Source: Paenibacillaceae bacterium GAS479 (lineage in GTDB: Bacteria > Bacillota > Bacilli > Paenibacillales > Paenibacillaceae). From it: 64,000 nucleotides of DNA. The notes below the pieces were generated by a model. That model saw only the letters and a program-made list of their open reading frames with translations, ran no database searches and had not been told where the DNA came from. Location: NCBI GenBank assembly GCA_900105225.1, contig LT629764.1:4112501-4176500 (forward strand). Reading direction: 5' to 3'. Positions within the stretch are counted from its first letter, which is position 1. Every line of letters starts with the position of its first letter. Position numbers and translations under genes: made by a program. Below, one piece after another: positions 48,566 through 57,872 of the stretch.

Positions 48566-49672
48566 TTAATTCTTTTCAGCAAGCTCCACATCATACTCAC
48601 CTTGCGGCGGCGTAATCCAGCGGCGGAGATAACCTTGGTCGTACAGCGCCTTGACGAGAATGAGCAGCACGGGAGAAAGGATGACGCCGACTACTCCAAA
48701 CAAGGATAGCGAGATGACCATGCATGCAAGCATGGTAAAAGCAGAAACGCCGAGTGTGTCTCCAGTAATGAGCGGTTCCAGAATTTGCCGTACTATGACG
48801 ATGACCAGGAACAGCACCAAGAGCCAAATGGCCAATTGAAAATCACCGACTGCAAACAGGTACAAAATCCATGGCACAAAGATGGTGCCGACACCAAGCA
48901 GCGGCAATACGTCGAAGATCGCTGCCAAAACGGAAATTGTAAGGGCATTGTCAACGCCAAGCAGCAACAGGGATACAAATACAACGATAAAGGTGATCGT
49001 GATTAGTTTGAGCTGCGATTTGAGATAGGCAGTGATGCCAGAGAAGACGTTTTCCCGCAGAAAAGTGAAAGCTTTCTTGAAGGTACGCGGCGTCTTGCTC
49101 GCGGCGATCCGCTTCCAGCTGCCAATCTCGATGCTGAGAAAGTAGGCGAGAATGATCCCGATAACAAAATTGAACATAAAGGTGGAGACAGAGCTCAAAT
49201 AACCGGCGGCCTTGAGCAGAAATCCTTCGGCAACTTTTTGCCCCCACGCCGTTATTGAATCGATGTATTCTTGCAGCTTGTCCACCGTTCCTGGCGGCAG
49301 GGCGCTGACTTTTTCTTTGAGCCAAGTGGAACCCTCGGTTACCTGAGCTAGGAGGATATTCTGGTACATGGGCAATTTGTCCGCTAGCGCAGTGGCTTCC
49401 CGAATCATAATATAACCTGCGCCGAAGAATACTCCGAGAATGAGAACCGAAAACACCATGATGGAAATCGCGGAGGCGATCGATTTTTTGATACCCGCTC
49501 GATTAAGCAGCTTGGCCAGCGGCTCGATGGCGGCAAAGATAAGCAGAGACAGGAAAATTGGTGCAGCAATGGAGTAAAGATAGGTGAAGGCAAGCATAAT
49601 CAGATACACGGTAAGAGCAATAAGCCCAATGTCGAACGCGGTACGCCAGTATTTACGGTAAAACATTAACAT
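48566..49672 (-). CDS. AI-2E family transporter, second copy
   Basis: 368-residue integral membrane protein with N-terminal helix pair, a soluble loop (about 85-150) and five to six C-terminal helices. Typical segments are Ile-Gly-Ile-Ile-Leu-Ala-Tyr-Phe-Leu, Asp-Val-Leu-Pro-Leu-Leu-Gly-Val-Gly and Gln-Ile-Leu-Glu-Pro-Leu-Ile-Thr. It is only distantly similar to the copy at 21269 and closer to the sporulation-integral YtvI subgroup in layout, which I cannot confirm by eye. AAAGGAGTC lies 9 bases before the ATG. Divergent from the polysaccharide deacetylase gene. Confidence 0.85.
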   Translation of the reverse strand: MLMFYRKYWRTAFDIGLIALTVYLIMLAFTYLYSIAAPIFLSLLIFAAIEPLAKLLNRAGIKKSIASAISIMVFSVLILGVFFGAGYIMIREATALADKLPMYQNILLAQVTEGSTWLKEKVSALPPGTVDKLQEYIDSITAWGQKVAEGFLLKAAGYLSSVSTFMFNFVIGIILAYFLSIEIGSWKRIAASKTPRTFKKAFTFLRENVFSGITAYLKSQLKLITITFIVVFVSLLLLGVDNALTISVLAAIFDVLPLLGVGTIFVPWILYLFAVGDFQLAIWLLVLFLVIVIVRQILEPLITGDTLGVSAFTMLACMVISLSLFGVVGVILSPVLLILVKALYDQGYLRRWITPPQGEYDVELAEKN

Positions 49673-49826
49673 GGTTAATCAGACTCCTTTAAGGGCAACA
49701 ATTGGAAATCGATTCATATTTCTGTTTTGATTGTACTATAGATTTTAGATAAGCAGGCGTTTTTTGAAACTCGTTTATGTTACAATGGGTCGTAGACTTC
49801 AAGAGAATATGGTGGGGAAAAGAACG

Positions 49827-51245
49827 ATGGAGAATTTGCTTGTCTGGGGATTCTACTTCCTCTCGCTCTATGCATTCATCCCGGGGCTGGTGAGCCGCAT
49901 GTTCGGTTTCCGCGTGTTCAAGAAAGGGTTGTCGGAGAAGGAGATCTCCCTCACCTTTGATGACGGACCTGATCCGCAGTATACGCCTAAGCTGCTGGAC
50001 TTGCTCGCCAGGCACGGTGCCAGGGCGACTTTTTTTGTCGTTGGAGCCCATGCGGAACGGCACCCGGAGCTGCTGAAGCGGATGAAGGATGAAGGCCATA
50101 CGATCGGAATTCATAATTACGTGCACAAGGCGAACTGGATAATGAGGCCCAAAGCGGTCAAGAAGCAGATTTCCTTGACGGCCGAAGTAATTGAGCGTTC
50201 GACAGGGGAGACCCCTGTCTTTTATCGTCCTCCTTGGGGAATCGTCAATTTATTTGATTTTTCCAAAAAAGGTCAGTACAAGATTGTGCTGTGGTCCGGC
50301 ATCTTCGGTGATTGGAAGGCGCATGAGGATTCGAATCGGCTTAAACGTCGTCTGCTCAAAAAGCTGAAGCCGGGAGAAGTTGTACTTCTCCATGACTGCG
50401 GTCTGACTCTAGGAGCGGATGCGAACGCGCCAGCTCAAATGCTGGAGGCGCTGCAGTATTATTTGGAAGAAGGAACACGCAAGGGATACCGCTTTGTCAC
50501 GGTCCCGGAGCTGATTGAACTGACAGAGAAGAACAAGGCGAGGCGGCCTGGCTGGTGGAATCGTCTGCTCGCAGCGGCATGGTTGCAATATGAGAATCTG
50601 TTCCATTTGGCGTTCCGACTCAAGCCAATCTCCGGGAAAGAAGACGGCAAGCCTATTCTGCACTATCGTCAAGTTAGCTATAATGGGCCTGAGGTCGAGC
50701 TGAAAGAAGGCGTCCGCATCACTAAAGGTGACAAGCTGGCCGAAATTCATCTGGATAACGCTCTGCTACGTCAAGCGGCTATGCGTTCCTCTTCTCCGGT
50801 AACGGTCATGATTCGTTTGATTCGAGAGATGGAGTCGGCTCTTCCCGCCGTGTCCAGAGCCGTGCTGAATGATCCAAAAATGTCGTCCGTCAAGGCTCTC
50901 TACGGGGTCTCAATGATTCATAAGGGAACAGACAAGCTAGGCTTTCAATTGTTTGACCTGCCGGAAAATTTATTCGCCAAAGTTTCTCGTATTTATCTAA
51001 AGATTTTATTCCGTGTGTTATCTGCTAAGCCGAAACAGAAGCAGAAGCAGACAACCAGCACGAAGAAAACAGGCCGCGGCAGTGCGAATGCCATGTATCC
51101 TCGAATGCTGTTTCTGTCTCGCATGGATATGGAGAGCTTCGTGAACATGACAACGCCGGCTCCTAGAAAAGCCGAAAGTCCCAACGAGCTGCCCCTTGCA
51201 GCCACATCAGAGGAATCAGCCCTTCCTACAACGATTCTGTCCTAA
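49827..51245 (+). CDS. Polysaccharide deacetylase with C-terminal YkoP-like domain
   Basis: About 472 residues. An N-terminal hydrophobic anchor (about 3-20) precedes a NodB deacetylase domain: Thr-Phe-Asp-Asp-Gly-Pro (metal Asp), Ile-Gly-Ile-His-Asn-Tyr-Val-His (metal His pair), Tyr-Arg-Pro-Pro-Trp-Gly and Leu-Leu-His-Asp-Cys. This family removes N- or O-acetyl groups from cell-wall or capsule glycans. After residue 240 a second domain (Leu-Ala-Glu-Ile-His-Leu-Asp-Asn-Ala-Leu-Leu) resembles YkoP. A Lys/Gln-rich linker and Ser/Thr/Ala-rich tail end the protein. ATG 49827 chosen over earlier ATGs because a TACAAT hexamer at 49781 suggests transcription starts after 49764. Confidence 0.83.
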   Translation: MENLLVWGFYFLSLYAFIPGLVSRMFGFRVFKKGLSEKEISLTFDDGPDPQYTPKLLDLLARHGARATFFVVGAHAERHPELLKRMKDEGHTIGIHNYVHKANWIMRPKAVKKQISLTAEVIERSTGETPVFYRPPWGIVNLFDFSKKGQYKIVLWSGIFGDWKAHEDSNRLKRRLLKKLKPGEVVLLHDCGLTLGADANAPAQMLEALQYYLEEGTRKGYRFVTVPELIELTEKNKARRPGWWNRLLAAAWLQYENLFHLAFRLKPISGKEDGKPILHYRQVSYNGPEVELKEGVRITKGDKLAEIHLDNALLRQAAMRSSSPVTVMIRLIREMESALPAVSRAVLNDPKMSSVKALYGVSMIHKGTDKLGFQLFDLPENLFAKVSRIYLKILFRVLSAKPKQKQKQTTSTKKTGRGSANAMYPRMLFLSRMDMESFVNMTTPAPRKAESPNELPLAATSEESALPTTILS

Positions 51246-51254
51246 CGCTTTGCC

Positions 51255-51290
51255 AACCGGCCCGTCATTAGTCGAGGCCGGTTTTTTTTT
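51255..51290 (+). terminator. Terminator after the deacetylase gene
   Basis: 8-bp stem AACCGGCC/GGCCGGTT with a 13-base loop and a long U-run. Confidence 0.88.
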
Positions 51291-51444
51291 GCATATGTAC
51301 ATCACCCAAGGGATGTCGGAAGCAGATTGTTTGTTCTACTTGAATTGAATCAAGTGTTACTGATTCTTTTCGCGGTTCTGTCAAGCTTTTGCATTGGACT
51401 TTTACCATGAAGGAGCTATGATGGAAAAGAAGGGAGAGGAATTC

Positions 51445-52020
51445 ATGACCGAGGCAGACTGGGAAGAGCATCTGATGCTGCAGATCGCCTCCCGGAGCAG
51501 CGACGCGCTGGAGAAGCTTTATGACCGTTATGAGCGACCGCTGTATTCGTTCATTTACCGAATTGTCGGAGACGGTATGGCGGCAGAAGAAATCATTCAA
51601 GAGCTGTTTTTAAAAATATGGAATAATGCAGAGGCATATACCTCGAACGGGCGGAATGGCAAGGTGAGCAGTTGGATTTTTACAATAGCTCGCAACCGAT
51701 CCATCGACTGGCTGCGTAGGCGAGATAGCCGTCCCGCGGCTGGTGGGGAGATCGGGCTGGATGTAATAAGCGATCCGCTCACGACCGAGCTGGCCGTTGA
51801 GAACCGTTTGATGGCCGAGCAGATGAGACAAGCACTGTCTGAGCTTAATGTGGAACAGAAGCAAGTTCTGGAATGGGTTTATTACGGGGGTTATACTCAG
51901 CAAGAGATAGCCGATCACCATGATATTCCGCTTGGCACGGTGAAGAGTCGCATCCGCCTCGGTCTACGTCAGCTGCGCAAGCGGCTCGGCGATTCGTGGA
52001 GAGAGGGGGTTCGTACATGA
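51445..52020 (+). CDS. ECF-type RNA polymerase sigma factor (SigK/RskA-type pair)
   Basis: 191-residue group IV sigma factor. Region 2 holds Glu-Glu-Ile-Ile-Gln-Glu-Leu-Phe-Leu-Lys-Ile-Trp and Ile-Ala-Arg-Asn-Arg-Ser-Ile-Asp; region 4 holds Tyr-Tyr-Gly-Gly-Tyr-Thr-Gln-Gln-Glu-Ile-Ala and Gly-Thr-Val-Lys-Ser-Arg-Ile-Arg. The start with GGGAGAGGAATTC just before ATG is better than earlier TTG or ATG codons. The stop overlaps the start of the anti-sigma gene, so the two are translationally coupled. Its regulon and signal are unknown; the name SigK in this sense is unrelated to the sporulation SigK at the window end. Confidence 0.92.
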   Translation: MTEADWEEHLMLQIASRSSDALEKLYDRYERPLYSFIYRIVGDGMAAEEIIQELFLKIWNNAEAYTSNGRNGKVSSWIFTIARNRSIDWLRRRDSRPAAGGEIGLDVISDPLTTELAVENRLMAEQMRQALSELNVEQKQVLEWVYYGGYTQQEIADHHDIPLGTVKSRIRLGLRQLRKRLGDSWREGVRT

Positions 52021-53168
52021 GGGAAGAGCATTCAGAGTCCGATGAGCGTCCATGCTCCGACATAGAGCTGTATGCATTAGGTATGTTGGATGGTGGAGAA
52101 CGCGTTCGCATGGAGACGCATGTACAGGACTGCGCCGAGTGCAAGCAGGAGCTTGACAGGCTGCAGGAGCTTCTTGGTCTGTTGCCGTTGGCTGCAGAAC
52201 AGGTGGACCCTCCCGAGGGGATGAAAAAGCGGGTACTGAACGCTGTGCTGCGAGGTCCTGCGCCGGAGAGCAGGGACAGCGGAGCTGAGGGAATTTCGTT
52301 GGCATCTAGCAGAACTGGCGAGAATGTTCCCGACGAATTGGAGCAGGTTGATGCTGTTGAGCTTCGAGACGCAGAACTGCGTACCGCAAAGCCGAGTGAC
52401 GCGGAGCTGTATTCTTTAGAGCAACGTGCAGAAGAGCATCGTGACGCGGAGCATGCCGCAGAACTTTATGCGGAAGAGCGTCGTGCTGAGACCGAGGCGA
52501 ACCGGCTGCAACAATCGGCTGCAGAAGCGATGAACAGCCCGGCTTCCCTTGAAGCCAATGAGCCTGCCCTACAAAAAGATGGTGAAGCTGTGACCGCCAC
52601 ATCGGCGACTTGGACGCCTTCTTCACAGCAGCAAACCAGAGGCTGGCGAGCCTCGCTTACAGCTGTCCTGGCGGCAGCTGCTGCAGTGATGCTGTTGCTG
52701 TCCGGTGTGCTGGCGCAGCGAATGGACAGCCTGAACCGTGAGAACAAACGTCTCGCGGCGGAGCTTGGCCAGACCAGGCTCAGCCTGGACAACGCGAACA
52801 GCGAGCTGAAGAAGGCGGCTCAGCCTTTTACCGGAGCGGCAGTAAGCCAGGTCGTTTCCTTGAAGCCAGTCAAAGATTTGGTTGCGCGAGGTCAGGCCTA
52901 TATTCTAGTCGATGAGAGAGGCACGCATCTAATCGTGCAAGCGAGCAAGCTGCCCGAGCTTAAAGATGAACAGGCGTTCCAGGTATGGCTGATCAAAGGG
53001 GACAAACCAGTCAATGCCGGGACGTTCAAGCCTTCGGGCAACTCAGGGGCAGTCACATTTACGTTCCCTGGAGGCTCCTTTGACCAGGTAGCAATTACAC
53101 TGGAACCAGACGCCTTTGGCGCCACGCCGCGTGGCGAGATGGTGCTGGCCGGCGCGTTGAAAGCTTAG
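52017..53168 (+). CDS. RskA-family anti-sigma factor, membrane-anchored
   Basis: 383 residues overlapping the sigma gene by 4 bases (ATGA). The N-terminal zinc anti-sigma motif is His-x3-Cys-x2-Cys (His-Val-Gln-Asp-Cys-Ala-Glu-Cys, about residues 34-41). A long, very Glu/Ala/Arg-rich linker (about 90-200) with repeating Asp-Ala-Glu-Leu pieces follows. Then comes one transmembrane helix (about 220-240), a short coiled-coil (Leu-Asn-Arg-Glu-Asn-Lys-Arg-Leu) and an extracellular RskA domain. The cytosolic part likely holds the sigma factor until proteolysis. The linker is longer than usual. Confidence 0.9.
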   Translation: MREEHSESDERPCSDIELYALGMLDGGERVRMETHVQDCAECKQELDRLQELLGLLPLAAEQVDPPEGMKKRVLNAVLRGPAPESRDSGAEGISLASSRTGENVPDELEQVDAVELRDAELRTAKPSDAELYSLEQRAEEHRDAEHAAELYAEERRAETEANRLQQSAAEAMNSPASLEANEPALQKDGEAVTATSATWTPSSQQQTRGWRASLTAVLAAAAAVMLLLSGVLAQRMDSLNRENKRLAAELGQTRLSLDNANSELKKAAQPFTGAAVSQVVSLKPVKDLVARGQAYILVDERGTHLIVQASKLPELKDEQAFQVWLIKGDKPVNAGTFKPSGNSGAVTFTFPGGSFDQVAITLEPDAFGATPRGEMVLAGALKA

Positions 53169-53221
53169 CTATATAAGTTTAACTATAAGTCCGGCTCCTC
53201 ATATGTAGGGCCGGATACTAA

Positions 53222-53268
53222 AAAAAGCTCCTCAAGCAGCAGGATCAACCTGCGCTTGAGGAGCTTTG
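53222..53268. terminator. Bidirectional terminator between anti-sigma gene and ilvD
   Basis: Stem AAAGCTCCTCAAGC...GCTTGAGGAGCTTT with an inner GCAGG/CCTGC pairing; A/T runs on both sides. Confidence 0.9.
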
Positions 53269-53291
53269 TCGTTAAAGGAATAGGGTGAAAG

Positions 53292-54977
53292 CTACAGCTT
53301 CATCACGCCGCCGGTGCTGGCGGAGGTGACCAGATGTGCATATCTTGCAAGGTAGCCGCGTTTGATTTTGAGCTCAAAGCCGGCCCACTCGGCGCGACGC
53401 TTCGCCATTTCCTCGTCGCTGATCTCGAGTTGAATCGTCCGATTGTTCATATCGAGCTCGATGATGTCGCCGTCATTAACGAAGGCCAGCGGGCCGCCGT
53501 CAGCTGCTTCAGGCGAAATATGGCCGATGCTGATGCCGCGCGATGCGCCGGAGAAACGTCCGTCGGTGATAAGACCAACTTTGGCGCCGAGGCCCATGCC
53601 GACGATCTGCGAGGTTGGAGCCAGCATCTCAGGCATACCAGGGCCGCCTTTTGGACCTTCGTAACGGATGACCACGACATGGCCTTCTTTGACGAGGCCT
53701 TTGCTAAGGCCTTCCAGAACAGCGTCCTGGGAGTCGAAGCAGATTGCAGGACCACGATGGTAGCCGCCTACGGATTTGTCCACAGCGCCGACCTTGATGA
53801 TCGCGCCGTCAGGAGCCAGGTTGCCGAACAGAACGGCTAGGCCGCCGCGCTCGGAATGCGGATCGTCGATTGGACGAATAACGTCGCGGCGTTTCGGTAT
53901 GACATGCTCGACATTTTCGCGAATTGTTTTGCCAGTCACGGTAATATTGTCGGCATGCAGTGCGCCTTCTTTGTTAAGCAGTTCGTTAAGCACGGCGCTG
54001 ACGCCGCCTGCTTCGTGTACGTCCTCCATATGGAGATCGGACGCAGGAGCAAGTTTGGATAGATGCGGCACGCGGTTGGCAACTTCATTGATGCGAGCGA
54101 TCGGATAATCGATCTCGGCTTCATGAGCGATGGCCAGCGTATGCAGCACCGTGTTGGTGGAGCCGCCCATTGCCATATCCAGTGCAAAAGCATTGTCGAT
54201 TGCTTCGGCATTAACGATGTCGCGTGGGCGCAAATTCATATCGATCAGCTTCATGAGCTGACGAGCGGATTCTTTAACGAACTCCTTACGTTCTGGGGAA
54301 ATAGCCAGAATGGAGCCGTTGCCTGGAAGCGCGATACCGAGCGCCTCGGCCAGGCAGTTCATGGAGTTAGCCGTGAACATGCCGGAGCAAGAGCCGCAAG
54401 TTGGACAGCCGAATTGTTCAAGCTCAGTCAGACCTACTTCATCGATTTTGCCGGCCATGAACTGACCAACACCTTCAAATACACTTGTCAGGGAGATGGC
54501 GCGGCCGTCGCTTGTACGGCCGGCTTTCATTGGGCCGCCGCTGACCATGATGGACGGGATGTTGACGCGCAGCATACCCATAATCATTCCTGGTGTAATT
54601 TTGTCACAGTTTGGAATACAAACCATGCCGTCGAACCAGTGGGCATTAACGACCGTCTCCACGGAATCCGCGATGATCTCGCGGCTGGCAAGCGAATAGC
54701 GCATGCCGATATGCCCCATAGCGATGCCATCGTCTACGCCAATCGTGTTGAATTCGAACGGAACGCCGCCTGCCTCGCGGATAGCTTCTTTGACGAGCTT
54801 GCCGAATTCCTGAAGATGCACATGACCGGGAATAATATCAATATAAGAATTACATACCGCGATAAACGGTTTGTCGAAGTCCTCTTCCTTTACTCCGGCA
54901 GCGCGCAGGAGACTGCGATGCGGGGCGCGGTCGAAGCCTTTTTTGATCATATCTGAACGCATTTTCTTCGGTGCCAT
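53292..54977 (-). CDS. ilvD: Dihydroxy-acid dehydratase
   Basis: Dehydrates 2,3-dihydroxy-isovalerate and -methylvalerate in branched-chain amino acid synthesis. The 561 residues contain the iron-sulfur cysteines in Pro-Asn-Cys-Asp-Lys-Ile-Thr-Pro-Gly and Thr-Cys-Gly-Ser-Cys-Ser-Gly-Met-Phe. The C-terminal swivelling domain has Gly-Gly-Pro-Gly-Met-Pro-Glu-Met and Gly-Arg-Phe-Ser-Gly-Ala-Ser-Arg-Gly. GGGAGGGA precedes the ATG. It stands alone here, with no other ilv gene adjacent; I see no T-box in front of it. Confidence 0.96.
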   Translation of the reverse strand: MAPKKMRSDMIKKGFDRAPHRSLLRAAGVKEEDFDKPFIAVCNSYIDIIPGHVHLQEFGKLVKEAIREAGGVPFEFNTIGVDDGIAMGHIGMRYSLASREIIADSVETVVNAHWFDGMVCIPNCDKITPGMIMGMLRVNIPSIMVSGGPMKAGRTSDGRAISLTSVFEGVGQFMAGKIDEVGLTELEQFGCPTCGSCSGMFTANSMNCLAEALGIALPGNGSILAISPERKEFVKESARQLMKLIDMNLRPRDIVNAEAIDNAFALDMAMGGSTNTVLHTLAIAHEAEIDYPIARINEVANRVPHLSKLAPASDLHMEDVHEAGGVSAVLNELLNKEGALHADNITVTGKTIRENVEHVIPKRRDVIRPIDDPHSERGGLAVLFGNLAPDGAIIKVGAVDKSVGGYHRGPAICFDSQDAVLEGLSKGLVKEGHVVVIRYEGPKGGPGMPEMLAPTSQIVGMGLGAKVGLITDGRFSGASRGISIGHISPEAADGGPLAFVNDGDIIELDMNNRTIQLEISDEEMAKRRAEWAGFELKIKRGYLARYAHLVTSASTGGVMKL

Positions 54978-55033
54978 TGCTTGTCCCTCCCAGGAATAAC
55001 ATCATTCCTTAAGTGTATCATATGTCGAAATTC

Positions 55034-55062
55034 TTGACTACCGATTGACGCTTTCCTGTATT
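55034..55062 (+). promoter_or_regulatory. Weak candidate promoter for the stalk-domain protein gene
   Basis: TTGACT (55034-55039), a 17-base spacer and TGTATT (55057-55062), which would give a leader of nearly 190 bases. Confidence 0.3.
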
Positions 55063-55256
55063 AAAGTAAAAATTGCTTATCGTCAGGTTCAACAGATTCG
55101 GCAATAGTTCAGAAAATGAGCGATACGTAAGCTGCTATGAGACGTCGAACTCGAACTATTATCGACATCGCAACTTCTTCTTATTACTAGTGTTTAACAT
55201 AGATAGCAGGCAGTTTAATGAAAACGGATTCCCCATATTCAGAGGAGGGTATAATC

Positions 55257-55736
55257 ATGAAATTTGATTCCTTTAAACAGAAAAAAGTTGCCGGGGCTTT
55301 GCTCGCAGGGCTGTTACTGACAGGAGCTGTTGCAGCACTACCGGCGCAAGCAAAACCGGCCGAAGCGAAGAAAAAGGAAGCGCCAGGCGTACTTGTGAAT
55401 GGCTTCAAGCAGACACTGCCTCGCGAGCCGATCGTTACCGATGGCCGTACACTCGTTCCGTTGCGTGGTATTTTTGAGGCGTTGGACGCCAATGTCGAGT
55501 GGGATCAGTATGAGCAGACAATCAAAGCGACCAAGGGGACGAACACGATTACGCTTCAGGTCAATAAAACAAAGGCGAAGGTCAATGAAATGGAAGTTGA
55601 ACTGTCCGTTCCGGCGCAGAACATGAGCGGCACAACGATGGTTCCACTACGCTTCATCGCGGAGGCGCTTGGCGCTTATTGTGTGTATTACCCGGATCAG
55701 AATATCATTCTGATCAATGAGAAAAAAGAGCAATAA
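55257..55736 (+). CDS. Secreted protein with copper-amine-oxidase N-terminal-like (stalk) domain
   Basis: 159 residues. A signal peptide (Lys-rich start, hydrophobic core to about residue 28, Ala-Gln-Ala cleavage site) is followed by a Lys/Ala/Pro-rich linker. One Cu_amine_oxidN domain completes it (Val-Asn-Gly-Phe, Pro-Ile-Val-Thr-Asp-Gly-Arg-Thr-Leu-Val-Pro-Leu-Arg, then Met-Val-Pro-Leu-Arg-Phe-Ile-Ala-Glu-Ala-Leu-Gly). Such domains are common surface modules in Paenibacillus; no enzyme domain follows, so a binding or structural role is likely. AGAGGAGGG lies before the ATG. Confidence 0.85.
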   Translation: MKFDSFKQKKVAGALLAGLLLTGAVAALPAQAKPAEAKKKEAPGVLVNGFKQTLPREPIVTDGRTLVPLRGIFEALDANVEWDQYEQTIKATKGTNTITLQVNKTKAKVNEMEVELSVPAQNMSGTTMVPLRFIAEALGAYCVYYPDQNIILINEKKEQ

Positions 55737-55763
55737 TCGCCTTTTAATCGACGCATCATTCGT

Positions 55764-55797
55764 CCCCTGTCCTTGCCTACACAAGGACGGGGGTTAT
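55764..55797 (+). terminator. Terminator after the stalk-domain gene
   Basis: Stem CCCCTGTCCTTG/CAAGGACGGGG with a 6-base loop and a short T-rich tail. Confidence 0.7.
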
Positions 55798-55815
55798 TTA
55801 TGTTTTGAAGAGACG

Positions 55816-55840
55816 TTTAAAAATTCTTAAAGAACCTTAA
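55816..55840 (+). promoter_or_regulatory. Three phased TTAAR direct repeats upstream of the two-component operon
   Basis: TTTAA, CTTAA and CTTAA end at 55820, 55830 and 55840, a 10-base spacing typical of OmpR/PhoB-type regulator binding. A similar 11-base-phased set lies at 57771-57798 before the small membrane protein gene. Confidence 0.5.
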
Positions 55841-55918
55841 GCTTCCCTGTGGATTATCCATAGCCGCTTCCAAAGCCGGCTGTGCTTGCGGTATAGTGGC
55901 AATAAGGAGTGGTACGGG

Positions 55919-56626
55919 TTGAAAAAGCTGCTTATTGTTGACGATGACCGCGAAATCGCGGAGTTGATTCAAATTTATCTTGCCAATGAGGGTTTTGCTA
56001 CAGTTCTGGCGCATAACGGCGATGAGGCTTTGGAGCGGGTTGCCTCTGACACTTTCCATCTGATCGTACTGGACATTATGATGCCCAAAACGGATGGGCT
56101 GGAAGTGTGCCGTCAACTGCGGCGGGAAGGCTCGGTGCAAATTCCGATTTTGATGCTGAGCGCCCGGGCTGAAGATATGGATAAAATTATGGGGCTGATG
56201 ACCGGAGCGGATGACTATATGGTCAAGCCGTTCAATCCTCTGGAATTGGTTGCACGTGTGAAGTCTTTGCTGCGCCGTGCTTATCAGTTCCCTAAGGCCG
56301 GTGGCGATGCCAGGGAATTAGATGGGGCGGTTGAGCTTGGGCCGCTTGTCATCGACAAATCAACCCATACAGTTACTTGCCTGCCGGACGGTCGGCAGCT
56401 GCATTTGACGAGTACGGAGTTCGGCATTTTGCATCTGCTCGCCCTGCATCCCGGTAAGGTGTTCAGCGCGGAGGATATTTTCCAGCAGGTATGGAAGGAA
56501 AAGTTCTATGAGTCGAACAATACGGTCATGGTGCATATTAGCAAGCTGCGTGACAAGCTTGAGCAAGAGACTGGAGACAAGTTCATCGTAACGGTGTGGG
56601 GGGTAGGCTACAAAATTGAAGGATGA
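55919..56626 (+). CDS. OmpR/PhoB-family response regulator
   Basis: 235 residues: receiver domain with the acidic pocket Asp-Asp-Asp near residue 9, phosphoacceptor Asp52 (Val-Leu-Asp-Ile-Met-Met-Pro) and Lys in Tyr-Met-Val-Lys-Pro-Phe. A winged-helix DNA-binding domain (about 135-235) ends Val-Trp-Gly-Val-Gly-Tyr-Lys-Ile. Closest in style to VanR/YycF-like regulators of Paenibacillus. TTG start with AAGGAG 9 bases upstream. The kinase gene overlaps its end by 11 bases. Confidence 0.93.
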   Translation: MKKLLIVDDDREIAELIQIYLANEGFATVLAHNGDEALERVASDTFHLIVLDIMMPKTDGLEVCRQLRREGSVQIPILMLSARAEDMDKIMGLMTGADDYMVKPFNPLELVARVKSLLRRAYQFPKAGGDARELDGAVELGPLVIDKSTHTVTCLPDGRQLHLTSTEFGILHLLALHPGKVFSAEDIFQQVWKEKFYESNNTVMVHISKLRDKLEQETGDKFIVTVWGVGYKIEG

Positions 56627-57776
56627 CAACGTAGTCAAGGATATGACCTTCCGTCTGCTGCTGCATCTGGCGTTGAGCGCCGCGCTGTCCGTCATCACCT
56701 CGGTGCTGCTCGTCGTTGTAGCCGAAAGGCTGGCGAGCCAATTCCCGTCGTTGCGTCAGTTCGCTCATCTGCTGATCGATCAACTGGGGGATCTTACGCT
56801 AGTTATTCTCGCGCTGGGGTTGTTCCTTGTGTATCTGCTGCTGTTCCAGCAACGGCAGTTCCGATATTTCCGCGACGTAAGCCGCAGTGTGCGGTATATC
56901 GCCGACGGGAATTTCAACTTTCAAGTGCCGGTGCGCCAAAAAAATGAACTCGGCGATCTGGCTTCCTACATTAATTATCTGGTGCACAAGCTGCAGCTTT
57001 CCCTCGACGACGAGCGGCGGGCCGAGCAGACCAAAAGTGAGCTGATTACGAATGTCTCCCATGATCTGCGCACGCCGCTCACCTCGATTATCGGGTATCT
57101 CGGACTAATTGAGCAGGATCGCTATCGAGACGAGGTAGAGCTGCGTCAATATGTGCATATCGCTTATGAGAAGTCCAAACGGTTAAATGTGCTGATCAAC
57201 GATCTGTTCGATTATACCCGGATGAGATACGAGACGTCACCGCAGCGCATTCACACCTTTAACCTGACCGAGCTGCTGAGGCAGCTGCTTATTCAGTATC
57301 GGGTTCCTCTTGAGGAGGTCGGATTGACGGGTGCTCTGCATGCACCCTCAGGCAAGCTGATGGTAACAGGTGATTCGGATAAGTTGGTGCGAGTGTTCGA
57401 GAACTTGCTTGCGAATGCGATCCATTACGGCAAGGATGGCGGCAAAGTAGACCTGCATGCCTCTGCCGAGGGATTGGAGGCTGTCGTCGAGGTGGTCAAC
57501 TACGGGGAGATGATTTCTTCCGTTGACCTACCGCATTTATTCGACAGGTTCTACCGCGTTGATAAAGCTAGAGGACTTAGCAGTGGAGGCTCAGGGCTCG
57601 GTCTCGCTATTGCCAAAAGCATTGTAGAGCAGCATGGGGGTAAGGTTTCAGCTGCCAGCGATCCTTACCTGACTTCCTTCCAGATCCGCCTTCCGCTTGC
57701 GCTGGAGACTGCTCCAGCTAACTCTGCCCTCCCGTCTAAAGTCGGAGAAGAGGGACTTGGAGGGAACAGTCTTTAG
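56616..57776 (+). CDS. Membrane sensor histidine kinase (VanS-like)
   Basis: 386 residues: two transmembrane helices (about 12-35 and 58-78) with a short extracellular loop of some 20 residues, HAMP (about 85-135), HisKA with His149 in Asn-Val-Ser-His-Asp-Leu-Arg-Thr-Pro, and HATPase with Asn-Leu-Leu-Ala-Asn-Ala and Gly-Gly-Ser-Gly-Leu-Gly-Leu. The small loop suggests sensing within the membrane or through a partner protein. TTG start overlapping the regulator gene is used; ATG at 56643 is an alternative. Confidence 0.9.
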   Translation: MKDDNVVKDMTFRLLLHLALSAALSVITSVLLVVVAERLASQFPSLRQFAHLLIDQLGDLTLVILALGLFLVYLLLFQQRQFRYFRDVSRSVRYIADGNFNFQVPVRQKNELGDLASYINYLVHKLQLSLDDERRAEQTKSELITNVSHDLRTPLTSIIGYLGLIEQDRYRDEVELRQYVHIAYEKSKRLNVLINDLFDYTRMRYETSPQRIHTFNLTELLRQLLIQYRVPLEEVGLTGALHAPSGKLMVTGDSDKLVRVFENLLANAIHYGKDGGKVDLHASAEGLEAVVEVVNYGEMISSVDLPHLFDRFYRVDKARGLSSGGSGLGLAIAKSIVEQHGGKVSAASDPYLTSFQIRLPLALETAPANSALPSKVGEEGLGGNSL

Positions 57777-57837
57777 ACTTTCTTAAGATTTTTTTAGGAT
57801 TGCGTTACGGCTTCGACAAGCCCTTCTGCGTTACAAT
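57771..57837 (+). promoter_or_regulatory. Phased repeats and -10 box upstream of the Met-rich membrane peptide gene
   Basis: CTTTAG (57771), CTTAAG (57782) and TTTAGG (57793) recur every 11 bases. TACAAT (57832-57837) follows without a clear -35, as in activator-dependent promoters. The first repeat overlaps the kinase stop codon. Confidence 0.5.
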
Positions 57838-57872
57838 TAAATTAACGAAACTTGTAAACGGGAGGGACGTCC

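Noticed and set aside
54063-54956. Long plus-strand open frame opposite ilvD
   Set aside because: Shadow of ilvD; no ribosome binding site or recognisable domain.
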